From Circinella umbellata (lineage: Eukaryota > Mucoromycota > Mucoromycetes > Mucorales > Lichtheimiaceae), in contig JAIWNF010000017.1 of NCBI GenBank assembly GCA_025093555.1, positions 434,001 through 498,000 of the forward strand: a DNA stretch of 64,000 nucleotides, read 5' to 3'. Positions 47,346-57,427 of the stretch are shown here, piece by piece. The notes beneath the pieces were generated by a model, which ran no database searches, had not been told where the DNA came from, and worked only from the letters and a program-made list of their open reading frames with translations. A program made the translations under genes and the position numbers. Within the stretch, counting starts at the first letter, position 1. Each line of letters opens with the position of its first letter.

Positions 47346-47750
47346 TTGTCAACCACAATATCACTTAATCAAGCTGTGGGGAAAATTATCAAACGCTCTA
47401 TTTTACTTGATTCAACATCTGTTATTCATGATGTACAGATTGCTGTTATTGTACAAAATCATCAATCTCACTACATTTATCTTGGAAATAATGTTTTACA
47501 ACGTTCTATTCCCAGTCCTTTATTATATGCAGTTTTTATTGACGACACTTTACCTCATCGATTACAAATCGACATAGTGGTATGTTGTCACAAATCATTA
47601 AAACTACAATTACGTAACACTTACAAAAGGGTCCATGGAGGAAGTACGTATCCGCTCAATATCATAGAACATATAAAGATAGAGCTAATGATCTTCATGA
47701 TAAGGATCACCCAGTTATTTCAGCACTATTATATACAGATGACGCCACAT
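47346..47750 (+). pseudogene. Remnant of a non-LTR (LINE) reverse transcriptase
   Basis: In one frame: IAVIVQNHQSHYIYLGNNVL, then QRSIPSPLLYAVFIDDTLPH, equivalent to the LINE pattern GVLQGS-LSP-LY--FID-LP. About 130 nt on, in another frame, DHPVISALLYTDDAT aligns with the catalytic YADD box (here YTDD), followed at once by a stop. No fingers or thumb regions readable; frameshifted and truncated. The apparent 184-aa ORF from a TTG has the RT motifs only in its first half. Confidence 0.6.
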
Positions 47751-49083
47751 GAATTGGCTTTCGCAAAAATACATGATCATTTTTTTTTTCTTTTGACACT
47801 CGATGTGTATATTTTTAATGGCTACGTACTGCTAAATGTGCTTAGTATGTCTCAAATTTTTATTTCACATGGTCAAATTCAATTTCCAATCTATATGTAA
47901 CACGTACATTTATATAAAAAAGAGTTCTCGTGTTCATAATATACAAATTACAACCATATTGTTAAGCTTTTTTTTTTAATTTATGTCGTCTTTTCTATCA
48001 ATCATCTTTTATTAAAGTTGTACCCTATTTTATCTCTCTTCTTCTCAATCGAAAAAGATAATCAAAGTTAAAGTAAAGAATAAAAAACCATATATTATTT
48101 ATATTGTGATCCTGTTTTTCTTTAAAAAAAACTTTTAACTTTTGAATATGATATTATTAAAATAGATAATAATAAAAACTGAAAAAAAAATATTTCAACA
48201 ACAGGTTCAAAACTGGATTTCTGTAATACAAATTAACAAAAACATTGGTATCAAATACATCCATTAAAGGTAATACTTGAAAGTTTGTTTCCTGGTTAAG
48301 GTTGGTAACTATGGACTTCTTTTTTTTAGAAGAGCAGAAATATATACATACAAAGAGTAGATCCATATTTTTTTCTTTTTTTTTTTTTACATCGATGTTT
48401 AAACTTAACTTTTTTAATGCTAATAATATTGAATCATATATAAGATCAGCGGATGTACGCTCATCGTCTTGCGTGAAATTAATAAATTAATGACGTAATA
48501 AATATACAGAGTACGTATATGTATATGGTTAACAATGATGGAATTATTTACAAAAATAGACGGATAAAAAACAATATAGAGATATACAAAATTTAGTGAC
48601 ACCTGTCAAAAAGAACAATTTATTGACGACAAAATAACAAAAAAAAGTTCGATAATAGTACAAATAAATGTGTTTAAAGAAAAGAAATCACTTTAGAGCT
48701 GTGGATAAAAGTGATAATGATAATAATAAGAGATGTCGATCTTTTTTTTATATTATAAAGTAGAAGAGTTTTATTTCAATCGTGATCATGGGTCAAAACG
48801 TTGTACACAACATTTCGGAACACAGTGGTCCGGGTGAGGGTGAGGAAGGGTGTACCACACTTGAAACATAACCTTACTTTCTCCATTACCCAAATCGGGT
48901 ATTGTTTACTTTTTCACGAGTTGAAAAGGTAGTTAGTTATTGTACCAGTTTTAACTTCGAGTTGCAAATGTGTAAAATTCGCTTCTCTCTCACGTTCCTT
49001 TTTTGTTTATTTTTACTTCTTTCCACTTTTTTTTTTGTTTTTTTTTGTTTTGTTTTTTCTTTTCTTTTCTCTTTTCTCTTTGA
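47751..49083. other. AT-rich spacer and promoter of the Q/M-rich gene
   Basis: About 1.3 kb with many short ORFs lacking coding character. The final ~80 nt before 49084 are an unbroken pyrimidine-rich (TTTC/TTTT) tract, probably the promoter or 5' UTR of the next gene. Confidence 0.5.
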
Positions 49084-50235
49084 ATGTTTGGACGCCCTCG
49101 TCAGCGTCGCCCTTTTTCTGAAGATCTATATTATAATAACAACTATTATCAGCAGCAACAATCTTTTGAACCATATTACGAACAACAACAGCAACAAAAT
49201 TATTATCAGCATAACAATATGATGACCGCACAGCAACAACCTGTACAACAACAGCAATCATCTCAACCTGATATGTCTCAAAATCAACAAGTACCACCCT
49301 CTCCATCTCAACAGCAATATCAACAAGCTCAAGCTCAACAACAAGCTGCAGCTGCTGCAACTGCCCCTCAACAACAGCAACAAGCTGCTGGCGTAGCTGG
49401 AGCCGGACCTGCTGCTGCAGCGGCAGCAGCAGCAGCACAAGTGAGTATGGAGCAGCCGCAACAAGCTGCTTACGGTAGTGGTGGAGGTATTTTTGATACA
49501 TTAAGACGTAAAGTAAGAGAAGCAGCAGGGCGAGCACAAGGTTATGATCCATATCAATACAGCCGTTATGCAGCTATGATGGGACAAGCCGGAGGAGGGA
49601 TGATGGTGCAACCCCCTGTTGCTGGTGGTATGATGGATCCAAGTAGTATGGCCATGTTGCAACAGCAGCAACAACAGCAACAGCAGCAGCAAATGATGAT
49701 GATGATACAACAACAGCAGCAGCAACAACAGCAGCAACAACAACAAATGGCAATGCAACAGGCCATGACAATGCAGCAGCCTAATATGATGATGGGTCAA
49801 GCAGGCATGATGGGACAACCGGGGATGATGGGCCAAGCAGGAATGATGGGACAACCTGGGATGATGGATCCAACGACAATGGCTATGATGCAGCAGCAGC
49901 AACAACAAGCTATGGGAATGAATCCAATGTATCCACAAACACCGGGTGCTGGAATGATGCCAAATGTTGGAGGATTTATGAATCCGATGATGATGCAACA
50001 ACAACAACAACCGTTTATGGGTGGAGGAGGTTCCTATGACTATTTTGGTGCCGCTGCTAACCAATACGATCCTTACGGAGCATATGCTCAACAAATGCCA
50101 GGATATGGTGCTGGTATGTATACCCCGGGTATGGGTCCAATGTCTATGTATGATCCCACCTATGGAAGACGATTTCTTCCAGAACGAAATTACTTTAGTT
50201 CTGTAAAAGATCTCTGGCAAGGAAACTATTATTAA
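49084..50235 (+). CDS. Glutamine/methionine-rich protein, unrecognised
   Basis: Single exon, 383 aa. The composition is prion-like: long polyQ runs, alanine-rich middle, repeated GQAGMMGQPGMMG motifs and many Met, Gly, Pro and Tyr. The only parts with ordinary composition are the N-terminus (MFGRPRQRRPFSEDLYY), a short amphipathic segment near residue 136-155 (GGIFDTLRRKVREAAGRAQG) and the C-terminus (YGRRFLPERNYFSSVKDLWQ). No domain recognised. Because codons alternate CAA/CAG and the frame stays open, it is a real gene rather than a repeat artefact. Its role is unknown; low-complexity proteins of this type often phase-separate in RNA granules (inference). The opposite-strand ORFs are shadows of the repeats. 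Confidence 0.78.
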   Translation: MFGRPRQRRPFSEDLYYNNNYYQQQQSFEPYYEQQQQQNYYQHNNMMTAQQQPVQQQQSSQPDMSQNQQVPPSPSQQQYQQAQAQQQAAAAATAPQQQQQAAGVAGAGPAAAAAAAAAQVSMEQPQQAAYGSGGGIFDTLRRKVREAAGRAQGYDPYQYSRYAAMMGQAGGGMMVQPPVAGGMMDPSSMAMLQQQQQQQQQQQMMMMIQQQQQQQQQQQQQMAMQQAMTMQQPNMMMGQAGMMGQPGMMGQAGMMGQPGMMDPTTMAMMQQQQQQAMGMNPMYPQTPGAGMMPNVGGFMNPMMMQQQQQPFMGGGGSYDYFGAAANQYDPYGAYAQQMPGYGAGMYTPGMGPMSMYDPTYGRRFLPERNYFSSVKDLWQGNYY

Positions 50236-50663
50236 TCCGTTCTTTTTTTTTTTGTGTGTTTGACATTTTTTATTATTATTTTATACTCCTCCCCCTTAAC
50301 AGCAATAACAGCGAAAATAAGGTCTTAAAAAGACTCTCTCATCATTGTTTTTTTTCTATACATCTCCTCCCTCTTTTTTAGTTCTATAAAACAAAAATTC
50401 TTGTACATGTTCTTCTTTTTTGATAATATTTTATATATAAAACATTCATCCGTATAAAATTGCACTGTAGACTACGTATACCAAAACAAAAAAAGAAGCG
50501 ATAATAACAATAACAAAACAAAAATTAAAGGCTTACTATCAAATTTGAGTAAAAGTAATTAATCGATTTAACAAACTAAACCCGTTTTAGGGATACAAGA
50601 AAAATAGCATTGTTATTATATAAAAATGGGTGGACAAAAAAAATATACTTCGTATTTATTTAT
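50236..50663. other. Convergent 3' spacer
   Basis: About 430 nt between the Q/M-rich gene and the Mid1 stop, which converge. T-rich and A-rich runs, no gene. Confidence 0.5.
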
Positions 50664-52407
50664 TTACAAAAATGATATGAACGATACAAATAAAATAGTA
50701 ATAATCGAAAAGTGATTTCGAAGAATAAGTAATGAAGAGGCTTGACTGATGACCAATCGGTCTTCTTCTAAATTGACAGGGTTACATGTTGGATGATTTA
50801 TACCATAAATTGCCAAAGAATCATTAAAATAATCATCTTCTTGACCTTCTTCTAACGGCGTCTTATACCAGTAACCATATTGCAATGCCGCCAAGTCTCC
50901 TTTTGGACACGCGAATTCCATGAAAGGCGGACAACTTTGTACCACCTGATAGCACAGATCAATGCATGGCAGCATTTCAGTATAAACACCTGGTGATAAA
51001 GTTTCATCAATCCATGCACTACGTGAATGATTTGTATCAATATGGCGTAACGCTACTTGGCCTGCATTAGATGGTTCAGTTTTATCTTCAATAGAATCCG
51101 CACATCTTGGAATAGAAACGGAACATAACCACCGTTTATAATCATTGTAACAATCTGTACAGTTTCGAACAAGAGAATATTTGGTTGAATCACAGTTGTA
51201 TTGTAGAATGGCAGTTTCAAAAGGTTGGAATAATTCTTGAGCGTGATTGTCGTATCGAGATTGGATGGATTCGATTGTGTCTGCAGGATTAGCCGGTACG
51301 CTATATGCCACTTGATCACAAAAACCTAAATTGTAGACAAGTCGACAATTGTCACCTTATCAAAAACGAGTGATTTATTTTTTGTAAAAAAAAAAAGGTG
51401 AGTTAGCTCTATTTATTTCCAAATTTAAGACCTTCGTTCTAGCATATAGTATAAATATCCATACTTTTCTTGGTGTTAATTTGAATAGGAGGACTGATAG
51501 CATTGATGGATTCGATATAATATGCAGTATAACGTGTGGCTTCTGTTAAATTTGATATCATTGCTTGCTGACCACGTATAGTTTCAGTAAAATTGGTCGC
51601 GTAATCGGCAAGACGGTATTTATTGGCAGCGCACCGTGAATATAATAATTGTTTTGGAACATTTGAAGCAATGAGAACAGAAGCATTATTATGCTGTTGA
51701 GTCAAAGATTGATTAATACTGAAAAGCGCATGCGTCTGATCCGTATCGTCTAATGTGATATAGGGTATATCTTCTGGACCCAGAAGTAGTGGATGAGTCC
51801 ATTCTATGGAAATAATAGCAATATTAAAGTTAATATTTTTTTTATCACTTTTAAAACATATACTAATTACAGGAACCACCCCTATAAATAAATATATCTG
51901 TGGATTTCTATGTGTGGATTTACCTTCTGTTGCTACAGCAATTTCAAAAGTCCAGTTTCCAGTCCAGTTTTCAGTTAATGTAGGAGCAACCACACCAATC
52001 CAAAGATCACTAATGGGATTATCATTTTCCCAGGCTACACGACCGAATTTCGTATTATTGACCAACAAACCTTGACTCGGTCCAGGTAATGTGTTATCAT
52101 TTGACATGGACAAAAATACATCCAATGAGGGTATATCACCTTCATAATTAGGTGGTGGTGAAGGTTGTGAACAACTTGTCAAGGTCAAAAATAACTTAGG
52201 TACGTCACGTCGTGCCAATGATCGCCTTCGATCCAATAAAGATGTCGCTGCAGCAGAGAAGTAGTAATGTTGTAAGTCACCTGAACCAATAGAGGCGTCA
52301 TAAATAACACTATTATTTAATGGAACAGTGACTTGTTGTTGAGCTTTTATAACGACAACAGCACCATATAACAATAATATTAATGACTGAATGATAAATC
52401 GCTGCAT
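50664..52407 (-). CDS. MID1: Stretch-activated calcium channel component Mid1
   Basis: Three exons, 52407-51924, 51803-51465 and 51355-50664, phase 1 joins, 504 aa. A signal peptide covers about residues 1-25 (IIQSLILLLYGAVVVIKA). The N-terminal half is Ser/Thr- and Asn-rich with many NxS/T sequons (for example ENWTGNWTF). The C-terminal half is a cysteine-rich Mid1 domain: YNLGFCDQVAYSVP, NCTDCYNDYKRWLCSVSIPR, LPCIDLCYQVVQSCPPFMEF, then a C-terminal hydrophobic stretch. Mid1 partners Cch1 in the high-affinity calcium system of the plasma membrane. ATG 52407 begins the signal peptide; upstream in-frame codons include a GTG but no ATG. The sequence has the paired cysteines that are conserved in the family. 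Confidence 0.9.
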
Positions 52408-52633
52408 TGAAGCAGCTAATATGCCAAGCACAACGAAAGAAAAATAAATCAGAGAAAAAAAAGGAAAAATGGCAAAGACTATTACACAATCTTCTCACAA
52501 AGGAAACGATTTTTCGGACTTTGCTCTTGGCTGATTTAACTGTAAAGCTACTAGAGAAAGACACGCGAGACTTTTCTTTCTTTTTTTTTTTGTTATTTAC
52601 ACATAACAAGAAAAACAACGAAAAACAATAACA
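52408..52633. promoter_or_regulatory. Short divergent promoter, Mid1 / Erv25-like
   Basis: 226 nt separate the two start codons, A-rich and T-rich. Both genes must initiate within it. No factor site was identified. Confidence 0.6.
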
Positions 52634-53631
52634 ATGCGGCGAGCGTGTTTAATTCTTCTTGCAGGCCTTTATTGGTCTTTAGGCTGTGCTGCTGTCAAGT
52701 TTGATTTACCTGCAGTAACACCGGACCATATTGAACACAGTAAACGATGCTTATCTCAATATGTACCAAAGGATACCCTCGTGTTTGCCAGAGTTAATGT
52801 TGGCCCTGGATATAATCAACGTGTGGATATCGAGGTAAAAAAAAAACATTTTAGTTATATTCGAGATGATGAAGAAAAAGAAGAAAAAGAGAAACGAGAG
52901 TACATTATGTATAATAGAAGTTGCATTGAACAAAACTTATTTATAATTTACCTACAAATATAATATAGATTGTAGATGATGCCGAAGTACCTAATGTATA
53001 TACAAAGAAGAATGGCATTTCAGGTGAAATCACCAATGCTTTTGATACACGTGCAGATGCTGAAATTAGTATCTGTTTTAGAAATACACTTCCTGAAGGT
53101 AAATAAGATATATTTTATGATTTATTACTTTTTTTTAGTTGTTTAGTCAAGTTATATAAATATATTATCATAAAATCTATATTAGGCTTTCATGGATCAC
53201 CCGATTATTCACGACCTGTTGAAGTTAACTTCAATGTTGGTGCTGAAGCTGTTGACTTTGAGACACTGGCAAAGAAGGAAAAGCTTGGTCCATTGGAACT
53301 TGAACTTCGCAAGTTGGAAACTGTTGTCAAGGAAATTGTGAGTGAATTAACCTACCTCAAGCGACGAGAAGCGCGTATGCGTGATACCAATGGTAATTAT
53401 ATATATATATATATTTTATGTATATTTTATGAAATTAAACACATGAAATAGAGGAAAAGAGATATTTATTGTATGTAAAAAAAACTATATTTTATATTTT
53501 ATATAATAGAATCAACAAATGAACGTGTAAAATGGTTCAGTTCATTATCACTGTTCACATTAATTACATTGGGCACTTGGCAGATCTTGTATTTGCGTCG
53601 TTTCTTCCGCCGCAAGAGATTGATTGATTAG
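52634..53631 (+). CDS. p24 family cargo receptor, Erv25/TMED10-like
   Basis: Four exons, 52634-52834, 52969-53098, 53186-53392 and 53510-53631, phases 0, 1, 1, giving 219 aa. A signal peptide lies at about 1-20, followed by a GOLD domain ([17 protein letters not shown], with the conserved cysteine pair), a heptad region ([19 protein letters not shown]) and one TM segment. The short cytosolic tail [12 protein letters not shown] carries the diphenylalanine for COPII binding and basic residues for COPI retrieval. p24 proteins sort GPI-anchored and other cargo between ER and Golgi; the tail and the RKRLID end resemble the delta (Erv25) class. Start at 52634 precedes the signal peptide and follows a 226-nt intergenic gap. 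Confidence 0.92.
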
Positions 53632-53637
53632 TTTTAT

Positions 53638-55207
53638 TTAGATGGATAATTCTTGACACACCTGTTCGATAGCTTTTGCACCATTTTCAAAATCTTTCAA
53701 ATCATTATAAATTTGTGCACTTAATCGAACCCACCATTTGTTGTTATGCTTAAATGCGGGTGCCATACAGTTTTGCTCATAAATAATCTTGTGGATAAAT
53801 TGGGAGCTGACTTGGGCATCTGTCAATGTTTTGGGATAAAGCGGGATCTCGACATTTACCATAGCTCCAATAAGTGTTTTGTCTTCGTTTTCCATGACCT
53901 GGGTGCCTAAATGCTTGGCTACAACATTACCACCTTCTACAGCAAGGTTATGGATGTAGTCACGGATAGCTTCTTCACCACCAAGAGATTTGCGATATTC
54001 AATGGCTATATGCGTATCATTGGGGTGAGCGGTGATTAGTTGATTTAAAAAACGTGTAATTAAAAAATGGGGGTGGGGAATAGTTGATCCAAGAAAAAAA
54101 TGGAATGTGTATAAAAAACGAAAATAGAAAGAAAACAAAAGATGGGTTTACCTGCATCAACACATAAGAAAGGACTATGATCATGAGCACCAAAATTCCA
54201 AAACTCTTGTTCAAATTCTGTTCCTTCAGAGCTGTACTTATAATTGATTGTTAGTGGGTGAAGGTATCCTTGATTGCGCTTAGGTGCATAAAGTACGCAG
54301 CTTCCACGAGGGGTAAAAAACCATTTATGAAGGTTGGAGACGAAAAAGTCAGGATCAAATGAACTGATATCAATTGGAATTTGACCTATAATATTTATAA
54401 GTAATGTAAAAGTAAATTGATGCTATCAGTTTTGCCGTCCGTTTTATTTTATTTTTAAAGAGAAAATTATATACCAATAGAATGGGCTGCATCAATTAAA
54501 GAAAGGATTCCATTTTCTTGTACAAGCCGAGATGCAGCTTCATATGGAAACACAGTACCAGGTTGGGCAATGATTGCATCCAATACAGCCAAACGAATTT
54601 TCCCTTCTTTATTATGTTCTTGAATAGTAGCACGTAAAATATCTAACACTTTACCATCTGATAAAGGATATTTGAGACTAATAGAAATAAGTTCGACTTG
54701 ATCAATATCTTGCAAATATTTTAATGTTGCATTTACATTAACATATGTTGATTCGAACTAAATGATTATTACGCAAAATTATAATATATTAGAAGAGCTT
54801 TTTTGAGCTTTCCTCCCACCAATTCTGTTTTTATTTTGTTTACATTAATAACAGCATATTTTCATAGGACCTACACAAATGACCTTATCTCCTTTTTTAA
54901 AAGGATATGAACGCAAAATGGTAGCTACCCCGGTCGATGCATTCTGAACAAAAGCTACATCAGATGCATCTGGGCAATTAATCAACTCGGCAATCAATTC
55001 ACGATTCTTACGCAACAATGGGTCAACTTCAATACGATTCCAACGATCAGGGTGCTCTTCAGTCTTGTCTTGATATTCACGTAATACTTTATGGATGGAT
55101 CGTGGGTAAACACCAAAAGATCCATGATTCAAAGGAATATATTTATCTTCCAAGAAAAAATCAGATCGGAGGTGACGACCAAATGTTGCTTTGTTTTCGC
55201 TGGACAT
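53638..55207 (-). CDS. Class V PLP-dependent aminotransferase/lyase (Egt2- or epimerase-like)
   Basis: Four exons: 55207-54875, 54757-54475, 54385-54152 and 54005-53638; phases 0, 1, 1; 405 aa. Family features in order: YIPLNHGSFGVYP near the N-terminus, FVQNASTGVATILRS, FESTYVNVNATLKYL, LIDAAHSIGQIPIDI (the aspartate and histidine at the cofactor), and SNLHKWFFTPRGSCVLY with the Schiff-base lysine in LHKW. The intron-4 side is the only AG in that stretch and joins VDA to AIEYRKSLGG as in relatives. This fold is shared by isopenicillin-N epimerase-like proteins, cysteine desulfurases and hercynylcysteine sulfoxide lyase Egt2 of ergothioneine synthesis. The exact activity cannot be decided from sequence here; the Egt2 option fits because many fungi make ergothioneine. 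Its stop lies six bases from that of the p24 gene. Confidence 0.85.
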
Positions 55208-56627
55208 AACTGATAAGTAAAAGAGTGTTTTTTAGGCAAGGTAAACCCGATTGAAAAATTATAGGAATAAGATGGCTTACCAAAACTCTTTCTTCTTTAG
55301 AATATATACTTACGGCCTAGACGGACTTTAGAAAGACAATTTTTTAGCCATAGTTAGTCATATGGTACCTGCATCAACAAATGTATCGATGAGAAAGTCG
55401 TATATCTCGAGATGCACTTTTCGATTGATCTTTGGAACCCTTAATCTACTTCGTATCTTTTTTTTTACATTATTTATGTTTTTAGTTTATAAAACCATTA
55501 TGAATCAAAACACGGAAACGCTTGTCTAAATAAATCTAAATTAAATTAGACATGATAATGAGTTGGCAACCCATGCTTTTCTTGGAAATGTTTTTATGAT
55601 GAGTGATCTAATTGATTTATAAGCAGTTTGTCACTTGACGTGTTTTTACGTGGCATCATACATATTTTTTTTTCCTTTTTTTAATAACCTTCAAAAGCCA
55701 CACGTTCAATACTTATATGTAATACCAATATAAAGTCTTGATGAATTTTTTTTTCTACACGCCTTGATCACAATAGTATCATAGTTATGAAAAAATAACG
55801 AATTTTATGTTCTTTCTTCATCCGTCTAATTTTTTTATCATTTCTTCCTTCGTAGACATTTGAATTGGTTTATATTGTTATATGTTTTCTTTTTTAATAA
55901 ATGTTTATACAGTAATTATGTATCACTTACGTATACCGCGCAAGAGCAATACTGTGTGTGTGTGTTTTTTTCTGTCCACCAGATCGTGGGATTGTTGAAT
56001 GTTTTTTTTTTGGTACGTACAATATTTGCCGTATATACGTATTCTAGTTTTATATATTATTTATTGTTGGAAAATAATTACACTTTTACTACTAATCCAA
56101 GTTACCTAATGATTATTTATATTCTTCTAGACATTACTATTAATAGCAAAAAGTACTGTATAGGTATTCAATTATCTATCATATCTTGCAAACAGCTTCC
56201 TGCCTTTTTTTTGGGTTGGTTCACCATCTATGTCAAAAACATGATTAAATACTCCTCCAACTAACACGAAACTTTTGAGAGACGAAGTAGTAGTTTGACT
56301 TTTTATATAGTAGATTGAATAGTAACCGTTTGGATCCGCTTCATTAAGATACATTGTGATCTTGTAAGAAACAAGATAATGCCCAATAATGATGTTGATA
56401 ATTTGAAGGAGAATGAGTAATGATAGTATACCAGGAAATGAAAAAATAAATTGAGACGTATGAAGCGGATGAAAGAATATAAAAATCCGTAAAATAGAGC
56501 TTCCCTAGTTCCTATGTACCAATTCGATATGATTTTTATAAAAAAAAATGGGTTGTTTTGATTTTTAATTCGTCTTTATTTTATTTTCTTCTTAATTATA
56601 TTACATAATGATATTTATAATAAAATA
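55208..56627. other. Spacer, no gene seen
   Basis: About 1.4 kb, AT-rich. Plus-strand ORF 55860-56264 is hydrophobic and AT-driven, without recognisable domain. It presumably includes the promoter of the PLP enzyme at its left end. Confidence 0.45.
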
Positions 56628-56946
56628 CAGTCAACCCCCGAAGATTTGCAACAAACGAAACTTGATAATATTAAAATACAGGATCTCATCAATTTTTCTT
56701 GCTAGCATTTTGGGTATTTCCATATTTGGATAAAGATTCATAAGAGTAATATACGCAGTTATAAAATTATAGTATGGTTTACTCCCGTTTAGCGCAACTC
56801 GCCCAAAAACCTTGATGCAAGTTGCAAGTTGCAAGTTGCAAGTTGCAAGTTGCGATTCTATTAAGTATTTTTAACATTTCCAAAAACGAATGGTGCAGGA
56901 CCAGGAGATTTGCACAAGCGAGAGGTACAAAAGCGAGGGTTGACTG
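56628..56946 (+). mobile_element. 319-bp pogo/Tigger-like MITE
   Basis: Ends CAGTCAACCCCCGAAGATTTG on the left and, inverted, CAGTCAACCCTCGCTTTTG on the right; TA on both flanks (56626-56627 and 56947-56948). CAGTC-ACCC(C/T)CG ends at a TA target closely resemble pogo/Tigger termini. No ORF for a transposase. Contains a heptamer tandem repeat. Confidence 0.78.
56817..56851 (+). repeat. GCAAGTT heptamer repeated five times
   Basis: Five perfect tandem GCAAGTT units inside the pogo-like MITE, followed by GCGATTC. Confidence 0.95.
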
Positions 56947-56961
56947 TAACATAAAAATTTA

Positions 56962-57427
56962 ATTGCTATGGTATTCTTGGTCCTACGATCATCTTCTTCA
57001 CTACTACTATCTTGTTCACTATAATCTTCTGGTTTACTATTTTTGTCTTCATCGCTGGAAGAAAGTTCAACAAGCTGAGTTGTCCATATTCAAAGTTCAT
57101 TTTTTCGGTCTTTTTGTTTTCGTTTTTACGTAAAATCTTTTATATCTTGTTGATTTGGTAAGGATTTCGAGAATACGAGGCTTGATTAGTTTCAAGGTCT
57201 TTTAACATTATCTACATGAAAAAAAAAATCCGTAAGAACATGCAGTCAACCATGGTCAGTTTCAATATAAAAAAACTTACATCAAGCTTTGTAAGATAGT
57301 TAAACATACGATCAATAGTTCCATTTCTAGTATTTTCCAATGTTCCAGGGTAGACAAAATGGTCGATCTCTTGAACACAATACGTATTAGTTATCTCTCG
57401 CATCAGTGGTAATAAGGCATTTATCAA
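56962..57427 (-). pseudogene. Remnant of an unrecognised spliced gene
   Basis: Minus-strand 57427-57281 encodes ALLPLMREITNTYCVQEIDH, FVYPGTLENTRNGTIDRMF and NYLTKLD, then GTAAGT (57280). A possible second exon after TTTCATGTAG gives MLKDLETNQASYSRNPYQIN and stops. Further on, about 57089-56955 reads LSSSDEDKNSKPEDYSEQDS, SEEDDRRTKNTI and runs into the pogo-like MITE. Composition and splice signals are gene-like, but frames do not connect. No family recognised. Confidence 0.4.

Noticed and set aside
49013..50220. Several minus-strand ORFs opposite the Q/M-rich gene
   Set aside because: Leu/His/Cys-rich shadows of CAA/CAG and ATG repeats; the plus-strand gene explains the region.
54017..54138. 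Reading through to add residues upstream of AIEYRKSLGG in the PLP enzyme
   Set aside because: The only AG on the minus strand between the donor at 54151 and the exon is at 54007-54006, so this sequence is intron.
55860..56264. 134-aa hydrophobic ORF
   Set aside because: AT-driven Phe/Tyr/Ile composition with no domain, no splice support and no neighbouring context.
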